Source of the DNA: Lachnospiraceae bacterium
GTDB lineage: Bacteria > Bacillota > Clostridia > Lachnospirales > Lachnospiraceae
Direction of reading: 5' to 3'
Assembly: GCA_028721415.1 (NCBI GenBank)
Contig: JAQYIU010000099.1
Span: forward strand, 1 to 64,000
DNA: 64,000 nucleotides
Position 1 is the first letter of the stretch, and every line of letters starts with the position of its first letter. Positions 51,765 through 63,265 of the stretch are shown here, piece by piece. The position numbers and the translations under genes were made by a program. The notes beneath the pieces were generated by a model that made no database searches, was not told where the DNA came from, and saw only the letters and a list, made by a program, of their open reading frames with translations.

Positions 51765-52520
51765 ATGTTTGAAATGTTTGTTACCCTCGGGGCTGCTTTG
51801 GTTGCAACCATCTATGGATTATCAAAGTCGGTTTTAATGAATGGCCCTTATAAAAATTATTACAGGTTGGGATTTGTGGCTGCCATTCTTATTCTGTATC
51901 TGATTCACAGGATATACAGTGACACCCGGAATTCTCACATCACACGGTTGAAAGTCGATCTTACTGAGTATCTATATTACGAAAAATATACCTCCCCATT
52001 ATACCGAATTGGATATTTTATCAGTTACCTGATTCAGAATATTTTATTCGATTATACTTATATGAGACGTAATTTCAATTTCTGTAAAGGATTGGATGTC
52101 TATGATGGCGGGGTAAGCGAATACTATATCAAGTTCCGTAATACCTGGTTTCGCTATTTGAAACTGACGTTATCTCGTCATCGGGTTTCGCTGAAAAAGT
52201 TACAGGCATTTGCGGCAAAAACAAAGAACGATATGATCTTTGACCATCTGGAATCTGAAGACACGAAAGAAAAGTATAAGCTTTTTTCTTCGGAGGCAGA
52301 AGCTTATTACATAGAACAACATTCTATGGACAGATCTACCATGAGAAAATTCAGCTGTTACAAAGAAATCGACAGCTATTATATTAAAAATCTTCTGAAA
52401 TATTATAAAGTCATGCTTTACGTCGATAAACATGAACCGATTATCATTGATTATGTCAACAGACAGAATTTACATGTCCAAAAAGATGTCAATGATTTTA
52501 AAAAAATAAAATTCCACTGA
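51765..52520 (+). CDS. Uncharacterized membrane-associated protein (N-terminal TM pair, charged C-terminus)
   Basis: ORF with AAAGGA RBS before ATG 51765; flanked by its own terminator; no recognised family. Confidence 0.8.
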   Translation: MFEMFVTLGAALVATIYGLSKSVLMNGPYKNYYRLGFVAAILILYLIHRIYSDTRNSHITRLKVDLTEYLYYEKYTSPLYRIGYFISYLIQNILFDYTYMRRNFNFCKGLDVYDGGVSEYYIKFRNTWFRYLKLTLSRHRVSLKKLQAFAAKTKNDMIFDHLESEDTKEKYKLFSSEAEAYYIEQHSMDRSTMRKFSCYKEIDSYYIKNLLKYYKVMLYVDKHEPIIIDYVNRQNLHVQKDVNDFKKIKFH

Positions 52521-52529
52521 TTTACATAA

Positions 52530-52571
52530 AAAAAGGACAGGTCAGATTTCATTTCTTTCCTGTCCTTTTTC
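52530..52571. terminator. Bidirectional terminator between convergent genes
   Basis: AAAAAGGACAGG...CCTGTCCTTTTT. Confidence 0.9.
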
Positions 52572-52590
52572 TTATATGATATCTACACTC

Positions 52591-53343
52591 TTATTTCGTC
52601 GATGCTTCCATTCTCTGTCTTACAATTTCAAAAGCTAAGACTCCTGTTGCAACAGAAGCATTTAGCGAATCAATATCGCCTTTCATTGGAATGGATGCAA
52701 TGTAATCACATTTTTCCTTCACAAGACGACTCACCCCATTGCCTTCATTTCCAATGACCAAACCGATGGACCCGGTAAGATTCTGGTGATACATCAATTC
52801 TCCATTCATATCTCCACAGACAAACCACATCCCTCTTTCTTTTAGTTCATCAATGGTCCGTGCCATATTTGTCACTCTTGCAACCGGAGTATAATGAAGA
52901 GCCCCTGCTGATACTTTTGCAACTGTTCCGGTAAGGCCGACAGCTCTTCTTTTCGGTATAATCACTCCATGTGCTCCCGCCAGATTAGCTGTTCGGATGA
53001 TTGCCCCCAGATTATGCGGATCTTCAATCTCATCACAAAGGATGAAGAAAGGATCCTCCCCTTTCTTTTCCGCATTGGCAAACAGAGCTTCCAGTTCTGC
53101 ATACTCATAAGCTGCCGCAATTGCCACAACTCCCTGATGTTTTTCATGCTGCGACAGAGAATCCAGTTTCTCCTTTGACACATATTTTACCAGGGTAGAT
53201 TGTTTTTTGCTTTCTCTCAAAATTGATTTTACCGGACCATCCTGGCAGCCATCCAACACAAACAATTTATCGATTGTCTTCCCGGACCGATAGGCCTCCA
53301 GCACAGCATTTCTGCCAATGATCGTACATTCTTCGTATGCCAT
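52591..53343 (-). CDS. rlmB: 23S rRNA (guanosine-2'-O-)-methyltransferase (SpoU family)
   Basis: IIGRNAVLEAYRSG; DEIEDPHNLGAIIRTANLAGAHGVI; GNEGNGVSRLV; SLNASVATG. Confidence 0.97.
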   Translation of the reverse strand: MAYEECTIIGRNAVLEAYRSGKTIDKLFVLDGCQDGPVKSILRESKKQSTLVKYVSKEKLDSLSQHEKHQGVVAIAAAYEYAELEALFANAEKKGEDPFFILCDEIEDPHNLGAIIRTANLAGAHGVIIPKRRAVGLTGTVAKVSAGALHYTPVARVTNMARTIDELKERGMWFVCGDMNGELMYHQNLTGSIGLVIGNEGNGVSRLVKEKCDYIASIPMKGDIDSLNASVATGVLAFEIVRQRMEASTK

Positions 53344-53353
53344 ATTCCCTCCA

Positions 53354-53815
53354 TTATTCTTCCGCTTTGGAATCATCTGTTTTATCGATATGTTGCGGTG
53401 CTTCTCCCAGACCTGCCTCGACCAATTCCATAATCCGCTCCATCTGCCCGGTCATATATAAATATCCAATTAAGGTTTCAAAACCTGTCGCAATTCTATA
53501 ATCATGATGACTCTGATTTTTTGCACAGGAAATGGACTTTGCATTACGACCTCTTCGAAACATGTTTTTTTCCTCTTCATTTAAAAGAGGTTTAATCCGC
53601 TCCATCATCTTTGTCTGCGCAGCGGCATTCACGTATCGAATCACCTGCTGATGATATTTGTTCGGTCTGTTATTTCCTTTACTCGTAATCATTGTTCGAA
53701 TAATCAGATCATAAACAGAATCACCGATATAGGCAAAGGAAAGAGCCGAGTAGCTCCTCACTTCCTGCGGAGTGAGTGGAAAATGATCCATGATCTGTCC
53801 TAAGCTCTTTTCCAT
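53354..53815 (-). CDS. mrnC: Mini-ribonuclease III
   Basis: YSALSFAYIGDSVYDLIIRTM; RGRNAKS; YRIATGFETLIGYLY. Confidence 0.95.
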   Translation of the reverse strand: MEKSLGQIMDHFPLTPQEVRSYSALSFAYIGDSVYDLIIRTMITSKGNNRPNKYHQQVIRYVNAAAQTKMMERIKPLLNEEEKNMFRRGRNAKSISCAKNQSHHDYRIATGFETLIGYLYMTGQMERIMELVEAGLGEAPQHIDKTDDSKAEE

Positions 53816-55194
53816 TTAACACCTGCTCTCGTATCTTCCAGAATGATTCCCTGTTCTGCAAGCATATCACGAATTTCATCTGCTCTTGCAAAATTCTTTG
53901 CCTTTCTTGCAGCCTGACGTTCCTCGATTAATGCCTCAATATCTGAATCCAGCAATTCTTCTTCTTTTTCTGTCACAATACCAAGAATATCGCACAATTT
54001 GACGATAGTATCAAATACATATTGAACATATTCTTTTGATCCTTCTGCCGCAGTAATATTGGCCAGTTTCACCAGTTCGAAAATAGCCGAAATCGCATCA
54101 GCAGTGTTAAAATCATCTTCCATAGATGCCTCAAACTTTCCAACCAACGCATCTACTTCTTTTACATGTTCTTTATCGGATTCTGTCATAGTACTATCTT
54201 GAACACTTCCAAGAATACTTCTCAGATTATCAATCGCAGTAAGAATTCGTTCCAGTCCATTCTTGGAAGCTTCAACCAGAGTATCGCTAAAATTCAATGG
54301 ACTTCTGTAATGGGCACTCAGCATAAAGAAACGAATGACCTGAAGCGGATATTTTTCACTGATCTCACGTACTGTAAAGAAATTACCTGCTGATTTTGAC
54401 ATTTTTTTGTTATCAATATTCAGGAAAGCGTTGTGCATCCAGTATTTAGCAAACTTCTCACCGTTACATGCCTCACTCTGGGCAATTTCATTCTCATGAT
54501 GAGGGAATACCAAATCTTCTCCACCGGCATGGATATCAATGGTGTCACCAATGTATTTTTTGGACATCACAGAACATTCAATATGCCAGCCCGGACGGCC
54601 ATCCCCCCAAGGAGATGGCCAGGAAGGTTCTCCTTCTTTCTTTGGTTTCCAGAGGACAAAGTCCATTGCATCTTCTTTCTCATCACTGACTGCGATACGG
54701 ATTCCTGCCTGCATGTCATCCAGATTCTTTTTGGAAAGCTGTCCATAATGATCAAACTTTCTTGTTCTGAAATACACGGTTCCCTCTTTCTCGTAAGCAT
54801 ATCCTCTCTCAATCAGAGTCTCAATCATGGCAATCATTCCATCAATTTCTTCCGTTGCTTTCGGATGATGGGTGGCCGGTTTCACATTGAGCGCTTCCAT
54901 ATCTTTCTGACATTCTTTAATATATCTTTCTGAAATCTCAGAAGCACTGACTCCTTCTTCATTTGCTTTTTTGATAATCTTATCATCCACATCAGTGAAA
55001 TTGGATACATAATTAACATCATATCCTTTATATTCAAAATAACGACGAACAGTATCAAACACTACCATCGGTCTCGCATTACCAATATGGATATAATTAT
55101 ATACAGTTGGACCGCAGACATACATTCCAACCTTTCCTTCATTAACTGGTACAAATTCTTCTTTTTGTTTTGTAAGTGTGTTATATAACTTCAT
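53800..55194 (-). CDS. cysS: Cysteinyl-tRNA synthetase
   Basis: MKLYNTLTKQKEEFVP; MYVCGPTVYNYIHIGNARP; KMSKSAGNF. Confidence 0.98.
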   Translation of the reverse strand: MKLYNTLTKQKEEFVPVNEGKVGMYVCGPTVYNYIHIGNARPMVVFDTVRRYFEYKGYDVNYVSNFTDVDDKIIKKANEEGVSASEISERYIKECQKDMEALNVKPATHHPKATEEIDGMIAMIETLIERGYAYEKEGTVYFRTRKFDHYGQLSKKNLDDMQAGIRIAVSDEKEDAMDFVLWKPKKEGEPSWPSPWGDGRPGWHIECSVMSKKYIGDTIDIHAGGEDLVFPHHENEIAQSEACNGEKFAKYWMHNAFLNIDNKKMSKSAGNFFTVREISEKYPLQVIRFFMLSAHYRSPLNFSDTLVEASKNGLERILTAIDNLRSILGSVQDSTMTESDKEHVKEVDALVGKFEASMEDDFNTADAISAIFELVKLANITAAEGSKEYVQYVFDTIVKLCDILGIVTEKEEELLDSDIEALIEERQAARKAKNFARADEIRDMLAEQGIILEDTRAGVKWKRA

Positions 55195-55214
55195 AAATCC
55201 TCCTTCTATATAGA

Positions 55215-55470
55215 ACAAAAGCGGATAATCCATCTCCATAAAAGAGACGAAATTATCCGCGGTTCCACTCTTAATTAAAGTCTGTATAGACTTTCTCTCT
55301 AATCCGTTAACGCCTGGTACGTGCCATGCTATTCTTTATCAAATCGGCCCCAGAAGGATATCCCTGATCATTCTGAAAGAAGAATCACATGACCGGCTCC
55401 CGAATGCACTTTCCTGTTTTCGTATGAAAAAAACGTTTTCAGCCTCTGACGTCTTCTCTCTGTTCCTCTG
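55215..55470 (-). ncRNA. T-box leader (probably tRNA-Cys-specific) upstream of cysS
   Basis: Core GAGTGGAACCGCGGAT (55255-55270); terminator GCGGATAAT...ATTATCCGC-TTTTGTTC; candidate UGC specifier at 55406-55408; Stem I CAGAGAGAAGACGTC. Confidence 0.92.
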
Positions 55471-55561
55471 CAAAACAGTACTCTTTTCGTTCTCTGCCTT
55501 TCTCATATACATCATAGTCTATTCAATTTCCAAAGATTTGTCAATCTATTTTAAAAATATT

Positions 55562-56755
55562 TTACACAATTTCCTGAATACAATTGAACTGAACCGTTTC
55601 TATTACAGACAATAATTCTTTTCCTCTGGTAGTCAATCCGGTGGTCAGATTCAAACCCTCACCTTTTTTATCTCCAAAGAGAAATGCCGTCAGATCTCCA
55701 ATGGATATCTCTCCACAATCCGTTTCGATATCCTGATCTGTCATTTTTTGAACCACGCATCCTTCTTTTGACAGTGTCCATTCATAGATTCCTTCCTGTT
55801 CTTTCACATAACTATCTGTTATCTTCAGAAATCCATGCTCCTCTCCTTTTGATATCAGATATTTTCCCATTTGTTCCAGATTTAAAATACGAAACATAAT
55901 AATTGGTCTGCTTCGAAGAGGAAGAACACGTACACCGCAATAATTACCTGCTTTTTTCAGATTATCTTTCCATGATTCATCTAATATCAACTGATATTTC
56001 CCATAATGATATGATTCCTCACAATACTTCAGAATCTGATAAAGAAATAATTCACGCGAATCATCATCTTTACAAAAAATCTGAGATACAACCATATAAT
56101 CATTTTCCGCACCAACCACAAATCTTCCGGCATACATTCCATTATGGTATACCAATAAAAGTTTACCGAAATCACTGTTCGTCTCTTTCTCCAGACGAAT
56201 CAGATATTCCGGAGTAATTTCTGTATGAATCGCAAAAATATCATCTTTTTTCTGATTTTCTGTTAGCGACAGTTCTGAGAGATTTTCTTTAGCCAGAGAA
56301 ACAAATTCCCAGTTTTCCTGAGTTTCAGGAGTCATCACTGCAGAAAAGCACTCGATTTCCTGCTCAATCTGGCAACTTCCAAAGCGAAAATCAAAAGGAA
56401 GATAGTAGTTTTCGTCTGCCGGCATCAGATAAGTAAGAAACTCTCCTCTTTCCCTTAATCGCGAAAAGGTATCTTCAAGAAGTTCCCTCATCACGCCCTG
56501 ACGGCGATATTCCTCATCCGTTGCAACTCCAACAATATAATGAGCTGCAACAGTTTCTCCCTCCATCCTCAAACCATAGGGGTTCAAATGGAGCATTCCC
56601 TTGATGCAATCACCATCCTGCTCATTAATTAATATCTCATTTTTTCCATACACTTCATCAAAATAGAACTTGGCATAGGGAACCGGATCATGAAAATTCC
56701 TCTGCCACATGGCAAAAATTTCATCTTTTTTCTGCCCTTTTTCGAGGGAAATCAT
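55562..56755 (-). CDS. GNAT acetyltransferase (Eis-like)
   Basis: [57 protein letters not shown]. Confidence 0.88.
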   Translation of the reverse strand: MISLEKGQKKDEIFAMWQRNFHDPVPYAKFYFDEVYGKNEILINEQDGDCIKGMLHLNPYGLRMEGETVAAHYIVGVATDEEYRRQGVMRELLEDTFSRLRERGEFLTYLMPADENYYLPFDFRFGSCQIEQEIECFSAVMTPETQENWEFVSLAKENLSELSLTENQKKDDIFAIHTEITPEYLIRLEKETNSDFGKLLLVYHNGMYAGRFVVGAENDYMVVSQIFCKDDDSRELFLYQILKYCEESYHYGKYQLILDESWKDNLKKAGNYCGVRVLPLRSRPIIMFRILNLEQMGKYLISKGEEHGFLKITDSYVKEQEGIYEWTLSKEGCVVQKMTDQDIETDCGEISIGDLTAFLFGDKKGEGLNLTTGLTTRGKELLSVIETVQFNCIQEIV

Positions 56756-57318
56756 AATGATTCACCTCCTGTTTTGGGGCATCCCTGACAGTTTCCACAC
56801 TGTCCTTTCTCCATATCTATCATAGCATCTGCTCCTACATAATTCTGGATTTCAGATAATAAACAAACTGCATTTGCAGCAATTCCCAGTCCTTCTCCGG
56901 TAAATCCCAATCCTTCTTCTGTTGTTGCCTTTACATTGACCTGACCAATCTCCAATCCAAGCACTTTGGCAATATTCAGACGCATCTGCGGAATATAAGA
57001 AGCTAATTTCGGGCGTTGTGCGATCACCGTAGCATCAATATTTTCGATAAAATACGCTTTTTCTTCAATAAGCTTCCGGACTTCAGACAGAAGAATCATA
57101 CTGTCTGCTCCTTTATATGCCGGATCATTATCAGGAAAATGTTTCCCAATATCACCCAAAGCCGCTGCCCCAAGCAATGCATCCATCACTGCATGAACCA
57201 GAACATCTGCATCCGAATGTCCCAACAACCCTTTCTCATAAGGAATTTCCACTCCACCTAAAATCAGTTTTCTGTCTTCCACCAGGCGATGGACATCATA
57301 TCCATTTCCAATTCTCAT
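56752..57318 (-). CDS. ispF: 2-C-methyl-D-erythritol 2,4-cyclodiphosphate synthase with C-terminal Cys-rich extension
   Basis: [55 protein letters not shown]-terminal [18 protein letters not shown]. Confidence 0.96.
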   Translation of the reverse strand: MRIGNGYDVHRLVEDRKLILGGVEIPYEKGLLGHSDADVLVHAVMDALLGAAALGDIGKHFPDNDPAYKGADSMILLSEVRKLIEEKAYFIENIDATVIAQRPKLASYIPQMRLNIAKVLGLEIGQVNVKATTEEGLGFTGEGLGIAANAVCLLSEIQNYVGADAMIDMEKGQCGNCQGCPKTGGESL

Positions 57319-57389
57319 TACACAACCTCCTGTAACAAAAAAAGCACATCTGTCTATACAAACAGATATGCTTATCTATTATTATACAA

Positions 57390-57463
57390 TAGCGGGAACT
57401 GGATTCGAACCAGCGACACCACGGGTATGAACCGTGTGCTCTAGCCAACTGAGCTATCCCGCC
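57390..57463 (-). tRNA. tRNA-Met(CAT), elongator type
   Basis: Minus: GGCGGGATAGCTCAGTTGGCTAGAGCACACGGTTCATACCCGTGGTGTCGCTGGTTCGAATCCAGTTCCCGCTA. Confidence 0.95.
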
Positions 57464-57478
57464 ATATTAAGTTAAAAG

Positions 57479-57551
57479 TGGGACCTATAGGGCTCGAACC
57501 TATGACCCTCTGCTTGTAAGGCAGATGCTCTCCCAGCTGAGCTAAGATCCC
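57479..57551 (-). tRNA. tRNA-Val(TAC)
   Basis: Minus: GGGATCTTAGCTCAGCTGGGAGAGCATCTGCCTTACAAGCAGAGGGTCATAGGTTCGAGCCCTATAGGTCCCA. Confidence 0.96.
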
Positions 57552-57636
57552 ACGTCACTCAACAAAAAATATTATATAACAAAGCAAACAATCTGTCAAT
57601 AATTATTTTCTTTTTTTTGAATTATTTTATCTGATC

Positions 57637-58842
57637 TCACAAATTATATTCTGGTTTTTCTGCCTCAAAGTTCATAGCAGCCATCACCGCAGCAATATGC
57701 AGAGCAACCGCATCACTCAATGCCTCTTCATCAATATCAAAGTGCGGATGATGATTAGGATATACTTCTTTTTGTGGATTACCACATCCCACAAAAGCAA
57801 AAACACCAGGAACTTTCGTCTGATACCAGGAAAAATCTTCTCCCAGCATCATTGATGGAATATGTGAAAATGTTCGATCTTCCAGTAATTTTTGCGATTC
57901 TGATTGAATCATTTTCGAAAACATCTCATCATTATATACTGGTGGATGGGAACCATAATCATATTGAACCTCAGCGCTTCCACCATAATACTCTGCAATT
58001 GCTCCGGCTCTTTTTTCAATAGCCTCTTTCAAATGGGAAGCCACGTTTTCCGAAAAACTCCTGCATGTGCCTTCCACCGTTGCTTTTCCGGAAATAACAT
58101 TATATTGTGTTCCCGAATGAAGAGATCCTATTGTAACAACCGCTCCCTGTGCAGGATCCACCTCTCTGGAAACAATCGTCTGAACACTCATCACAAAATC
58201 TGCAGCCATAACGGTAGCATCAACACACTGATGTGGCTTGCCGGCATGACCACCTTTTCCATAAAAATCAATAAAAAAGCGGTCCGTCTGTGCCATCCTT
58301 GGCCCTTCTTCTACAGAAATCACACCTGTTGTCATATCAGAAAAAAGATGAAGTCCAAATATCATAGCAACATCATCAAGAACGCCCTGTTCCATCACCT
58401 TTTTTGCACCTAATGTATTCTCCTCAGAAGGTTGGAATATCAACTTTACTCTCACCGTCAGCCGCTCTTCCATCTCTTTTAAAATCTCTGCCGCTCCCAA
58501 CAGTCCTGCAATATGCCCGTCATGACCACAGGCATGCATTTTCCCTGGATGTTCAGACCGAAAAGAAAGTCCTGTGCATTCTTTCACAGAAAGTCCATCA
58601 ATATCCGCTCTGAGACCAATGGTAATTTCACTGTCCGGACCAATATAACCAACAACTCCCGTTGGTTCGAGCCGAATCGGTTCAATACCAATCTGAGATA
58701 ATTTCTCACAAATGGTTTCTGTGGTCTTCCTTTCTTCAAATCCCAATTCAGGGATCCGATGAAACATCCTTCTGTTCTTCACAAATATTTCTTTTTTCTC
58801 ATTAATTTTCTGTATCAGTACCTTTTCATCTATCATAATCAT
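57637..58842 (-). CDS. M20 family metallopeptidase / amidohydrolase
   Basis: RIPELGFEERKT; MHACGHDGHIAGLLGAAEIL; FQPSEENTLGAKK; MLGEDFSWY. Confidence 0.95.
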   Translation of the reverse strand: MIMIDEKVLIQKINEKKEIFVKNRRMFHRIPELGFEERKTTETICEKLSQIGIEPIRLEPTGVVGYIGPDSEITIGLRADIDGLSVKECTGLSFRSEHPGKMHACGHDGHIAGLLGAAEILKEMEERLTVRVKLIFQPSEENTLGAKKVMEQGVLDDVAMIFGLHLFSDMTTGVISVEEGPRMAQTDRFFIDFYGKGGHAGKPHQCVDATVMAADFVMSVQTIVSREVDPAQGAVVTIGSLHSGTQYNVISGKATVEGTCRSFSENVASHLKEAIEKRAGAIAEYYGGSAEVQYDYGSHPPVYNDEMFSKMIQSESQKLLEDRTFSHIPSMMLGEDFSWYQTKVPGVFAFVGCGNPQKEVYPNHHPHFDIDEEALSDAVALHIAAVMAAMNFEAEKPEYNL

Positions 58843-59261
58843 TCTCCTCGAAACAATCTTACGATTAATAGTACCGGTACAATAATAAGTATCAATGGTA
58901 AAACGGCCCTGAGAACAAAACCAACCAGAAGAAGGATTAGAATAATCGTAAGAATTCCACCCAACTTTTTCATAATTGTATTCTGTCCATATGAAACAGG
59001 ATTCGTATTATTATCGCCGGAATCCGTTGTATTATCATAATATCCCGATCGTCCGCTTTCTTCTTCACTGCCCCGGGCATCAATGATCGACTTTGCTATA
59101 AGCCTTGGGCTTCCTAACTGTTTTATAACCTCATCCTCACTTTTTCCCATTGACATCTGCTCACGAAAATAATCTCTGTAATACGTCATAGAATCGGTAT
59201 ATTCGTATTCTGATACTTCCCCTTTTAAAGCATCTTCTAATTCTTTAAAAAATTGTTCCAT
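58839..59261 (-). CDS. HAAS/DUF1700-like membrane protein
   Basis: FFKELEDALKGEVSEYEYTDSMTYYRDYFREQMSMGKSEDEVIKQLGSPRLIAKSII; C-terminal TM. Confidence 0.75.
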   Translation of the reverse strand: MEQFFKELEDALKGEVSEYEYTDSMTYYRDYFREQMSMGKSEDEVIKQLGSPRLIAKSIIDARGSEEESGRSGYYDNTTDSGDNNTNPVSYGQNTIMKKLGGILTIILILLLVGFVLRAVLPLILIIVPVLLIVRLFRGE

Positions 59262-59319
59262 TCTATTTTATCGCCTTTCCCGACGTTTTTTCGTCGATGA
59301 TTCTATTCTTTCCTTTTCT

Positions 59320-60411
59320 TTAGTCATATTGTAATGTGATATATAATGTTGTATTTTTTCCTTTTCCTATCGTCTGTAAATGGATAGAATCTGCTCCGGT
59401 ATATTGAAAAAGAAACTGCATCTTATCTTCTGTATATATCGTCTCATCATAATCTCCTACCATAATCTGAATAGGATTGGAAGCATCACTTGCCAAAATT
59501 GCTTTACATATTTCTTTAAACTCTTCAAAATCAGCACAGTACAAATCCTGATAAATATAATAATTATATCTGGTTCCCACGGATTCCGGGTATCTTTCTT
59601 TATTCCAAATATGACTGGATTCCATACTGGAATCATTTAAATTAAAGTAAGAATATATCATTCTGGAAGGATCATCCGGCTCAGGATCGTCCCAGGTTAC
59701 ATCTGTATGATACCATTCATCATCGAGACGAATCAAATTCCACGCATGGTTTTCCCCATCAGCTGTTCCCGTAACCATCTGGCACTCCAGACCTGCAAGA
59801 TCACACAACAGTTTCATTGCCTGTGCATATCCGTTACAGACAGCCTTTCCCTCCACCAGTGCACCATATGCATTATAAGCATCGCTGTCCTCATTCTCAT
59901 TGTCATCCGGATAACCATATTTCACATTATTTACGATATAATCATGTATTTTTTTCTCTTTCTGATATTCTGAAGAAGAGTTTTTTTCGATTTCATCAAT
60001 AATAATCTCACATTCTTTTTTTAATTCAGCTGCCTTCTCCTGCTCTTTGGACAGCACTGTACCATTCAAAATAGAATCTTCAACATAATAATTATCACTG
60101 ATGTTACAATATAGGGTTATATAAGAACGATTCAAAAATCGAATTGTTTTTATCTGATATTTTTCAACATTTCCAAAAAAGCCATCATGTTCCAGATTCA
60201 ACTGATCAAGATCTTCCTGCTGCAAATCCTCCGTTTCAAAAGTATATTCTTTTTTTCCCTCTTTCAAAACTTTTTGTACTTCCTGATATAACTCTTCTCT
60301 GGTATTTATGACAGGTTTTTCTGATGCGGCAAGCCCCTTCACAGAATTGCAGCCACCTGATACCATCATGACAATCAGTATAAAAATAGTTATATTTTTT
60401 TTCATGTTCAT
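59320..60411 (-). CDS. Transglutaminase-domain lipoprotein
   Basis: Lipobox VSGGCNS; EGKAVCNGYAQAMKLLCDLAG...ENHAWNLIRLDDEWYHTDVTWDDP. Confidence 0.9.
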   Translation of the reverse strand: MNMKKNITIFILIVMMVSGGCNSVKGLAASEKPVINTREELYQEVQKVLKEGKKEYTFETEDLQQEDLDQLNLEHDGFFGNVEKYQIKTIRFLNRSYITLYCNISDNYYVEDSILNGTVLSKEQEKAAELKKECEIIIDEIEKNSSSEYQKEKKIHDYIVNNVKYGYPDDNENEDSDAYNAYGALVEGKAVCNGYAQAMKLLCDLAGLECQMVTGTADGENHAWNLIRLDDEWYHTDVTWDDPEPDDPSRMIYSYFNLNDSSMESSHIWNKERYPESVGTRYNYYIYQDLYCADFEEFKEICKAILASDASNPIQIMVGDYDETIYTEDKMQFLFQYTGADSIHLQTIGKGKNTTLYITLQYD

Positions 60412-60463
60412 CCCCATAACATTCCAGACTCGATGCGCCCTTGCTTCACGCATCCATAAAAGA

Positions 60464-60841
60464 TTAATTATATTCCGAAAGCAGTTCATTCGTTCTTTCC
60501 ACATCAGAAGGACGTATTATCATCTCATCTCCATCTCCTGTAGCAAATGCATACATATATTCCAGATTTATTTTCTCCTTAGCAATATCCACCAACATAT
60601 TTGCCAATGCTCCTGCTCTTGATGGTACCTTCACTCTTAAAACATCTGTCAATTCAACTTCATATTTATGTCCTCTGAGAATCTCCGCCACCTGCTCCGG
60701 ATTCGGCAAAATCAAACGGGTTACTGTATCAGCCATACTGATTGCTTCTACATTAATATTCTCCATTGCCAGAATATCCATCACTTCTTTTAATTTGCCT
60801 TCCCTGTTTTCCACTTTAACTGTTACCTGTTTTACAATCAT
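60464..60841 (-). CDS. Tandem ACT-domain protein
   Basis: MIVKQVTVKVENREGKLKEVMDILAMENINVEAISM...LRVKVPSRAGALANMLVDIAKEKINLEYMYAF. Confidence 0.88.
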   Translation of the reverse strand: MIVKQVTVKVENREGKLKEVMDILAMENINVEAISMADTVTRLILPNPEQVAEILRGHKYEVELTDVLRVKVPSRAGALANMLVDIAKEKINLEYMYAFATGDGDEMIIRPSDVERTNELLSEYN

Positions 60842-60941
60842 ATTGATACCTCCCGTCATTTTTTATATCTGTATTCTACCAATTTTTTTAGGCAAACGCA
60901 ACCAATTACTAATCAAAGAAAGTATCACGAAAAAAAGTATT

Positions 60942-60982
60942 AAAAAAGGCGGTAATTCCATAAAATACATGGAATTACCGCC
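60942..60982 (-). terminator. groESL terminator
   Basis: Perfect 14-bp stem GGCGGTAATTCCAT/ATGGAATTACCGCC then T6 on minus. Confidence 0.92.
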
Positions 60983-61002
60983 GAATAAAAAATCGGAATT
61001 AA

Positions 61003-62643
<1,641 letters not shown>

Positions 62644-62655
62644 TTAAAACAATGA

Positions 62656-62928
62656 TTATTCTACGATTGCTAAAATATCACTCTGTTTAACAATAATATA
62701 CTCATCTTCACCCATTTTAACATCTGTTCCGGCATATTTGGAGTAGATTACTTTCTGTCCTGTAGTCACTTCCATCTTTACATCTTCTGTTCCAGGGCCG
62801 ACAGCAACAACTTCTGCCTCCTGTGGTTTTTCCTGTGCAGAGCTGGTAAGAATAATACCTGTCTTTGTCTTTGTTTCAGCTTCAAGCTGTTTTAACACTA
62901 CTCTGTCCGCTAACGGTACTAACTTCAT
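62656..62928 (-). CDS. groES: Co-chaperonin GroES
   Basis: MKLVPLADRVVLKQLEAETKTKTGIILTSSAQEKPQEAEVVAVGPG. Confidence 0.98.
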   Translation of the reverse strand: MKLVPLADRVVLKQLEAETKTKTGIILTSSAQEKPQEAEVVAVGPGTEDVKMEVTTGQKVIYSKYAGTDVKMGEDEYIIVKQSDILAIVE

Positions 62929-62970
62929 AATAATGCCTCCTATAAAAAACTATTCTATCAATCTTCTTTG

Positions 62971-62997
62971 TTAGCACTCATTTCAATCGAGTGCTAA
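62971..62997. promoter_or_regulatory. CIRCE operator upstream of groESL
   Basis: TTAGCACTC-N9-GAGTGCTAA. Confidence 0.98.
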
Positions 62998-63008
62998 TTT
63001 CATTACTT

Positions 63009-63037
63009 ATAATATGTTTTTTGCCATATAAATGCAA
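63009..63037 (-). promoter_or_regulatory. groESL sigma-A promoter
   Basis: Minus TTGCAT-17 nt-TATTAT just upstream of CIRCE. Confidence 0.8.
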
Positions 63038-63178
63038 ATTCTGGAATTGTATATATTACTATATATTCCTTAATATTATTATTATTCTCTTTTTTTCTTT
63101 TATATTCTCATTATATCTCTTATTTTCTCTTTAATATAATTATTTTTCGATTATCAGACCAAACGCAAAACAGAAAAC

Positions 63179-63206
63179 TTGCAATCATAAAAAAAAAGAT
63201 TATAAT
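63179..63206 (+). promoter_or_regulatory. Promoter of the terminal EamA gene
   Basis: TTGCAA-16 nt-TATAAT. Confidence 0.65.
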
Positions 63207-63265
63207 GTAACTGTTCAGATTCAAACAGATTTGAACTATAGATTATTTTATAGAAAGGAAACATT

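Noticed and set aside
57390-57463. Initiator tRNA-fMet
   Set aside because: Starts GGCGGGA with a G-U first pair and lacks the initiator C1-A72 mismatch and GGG/CCC anticodon-stem signature; fits elongator tRNA-Met.
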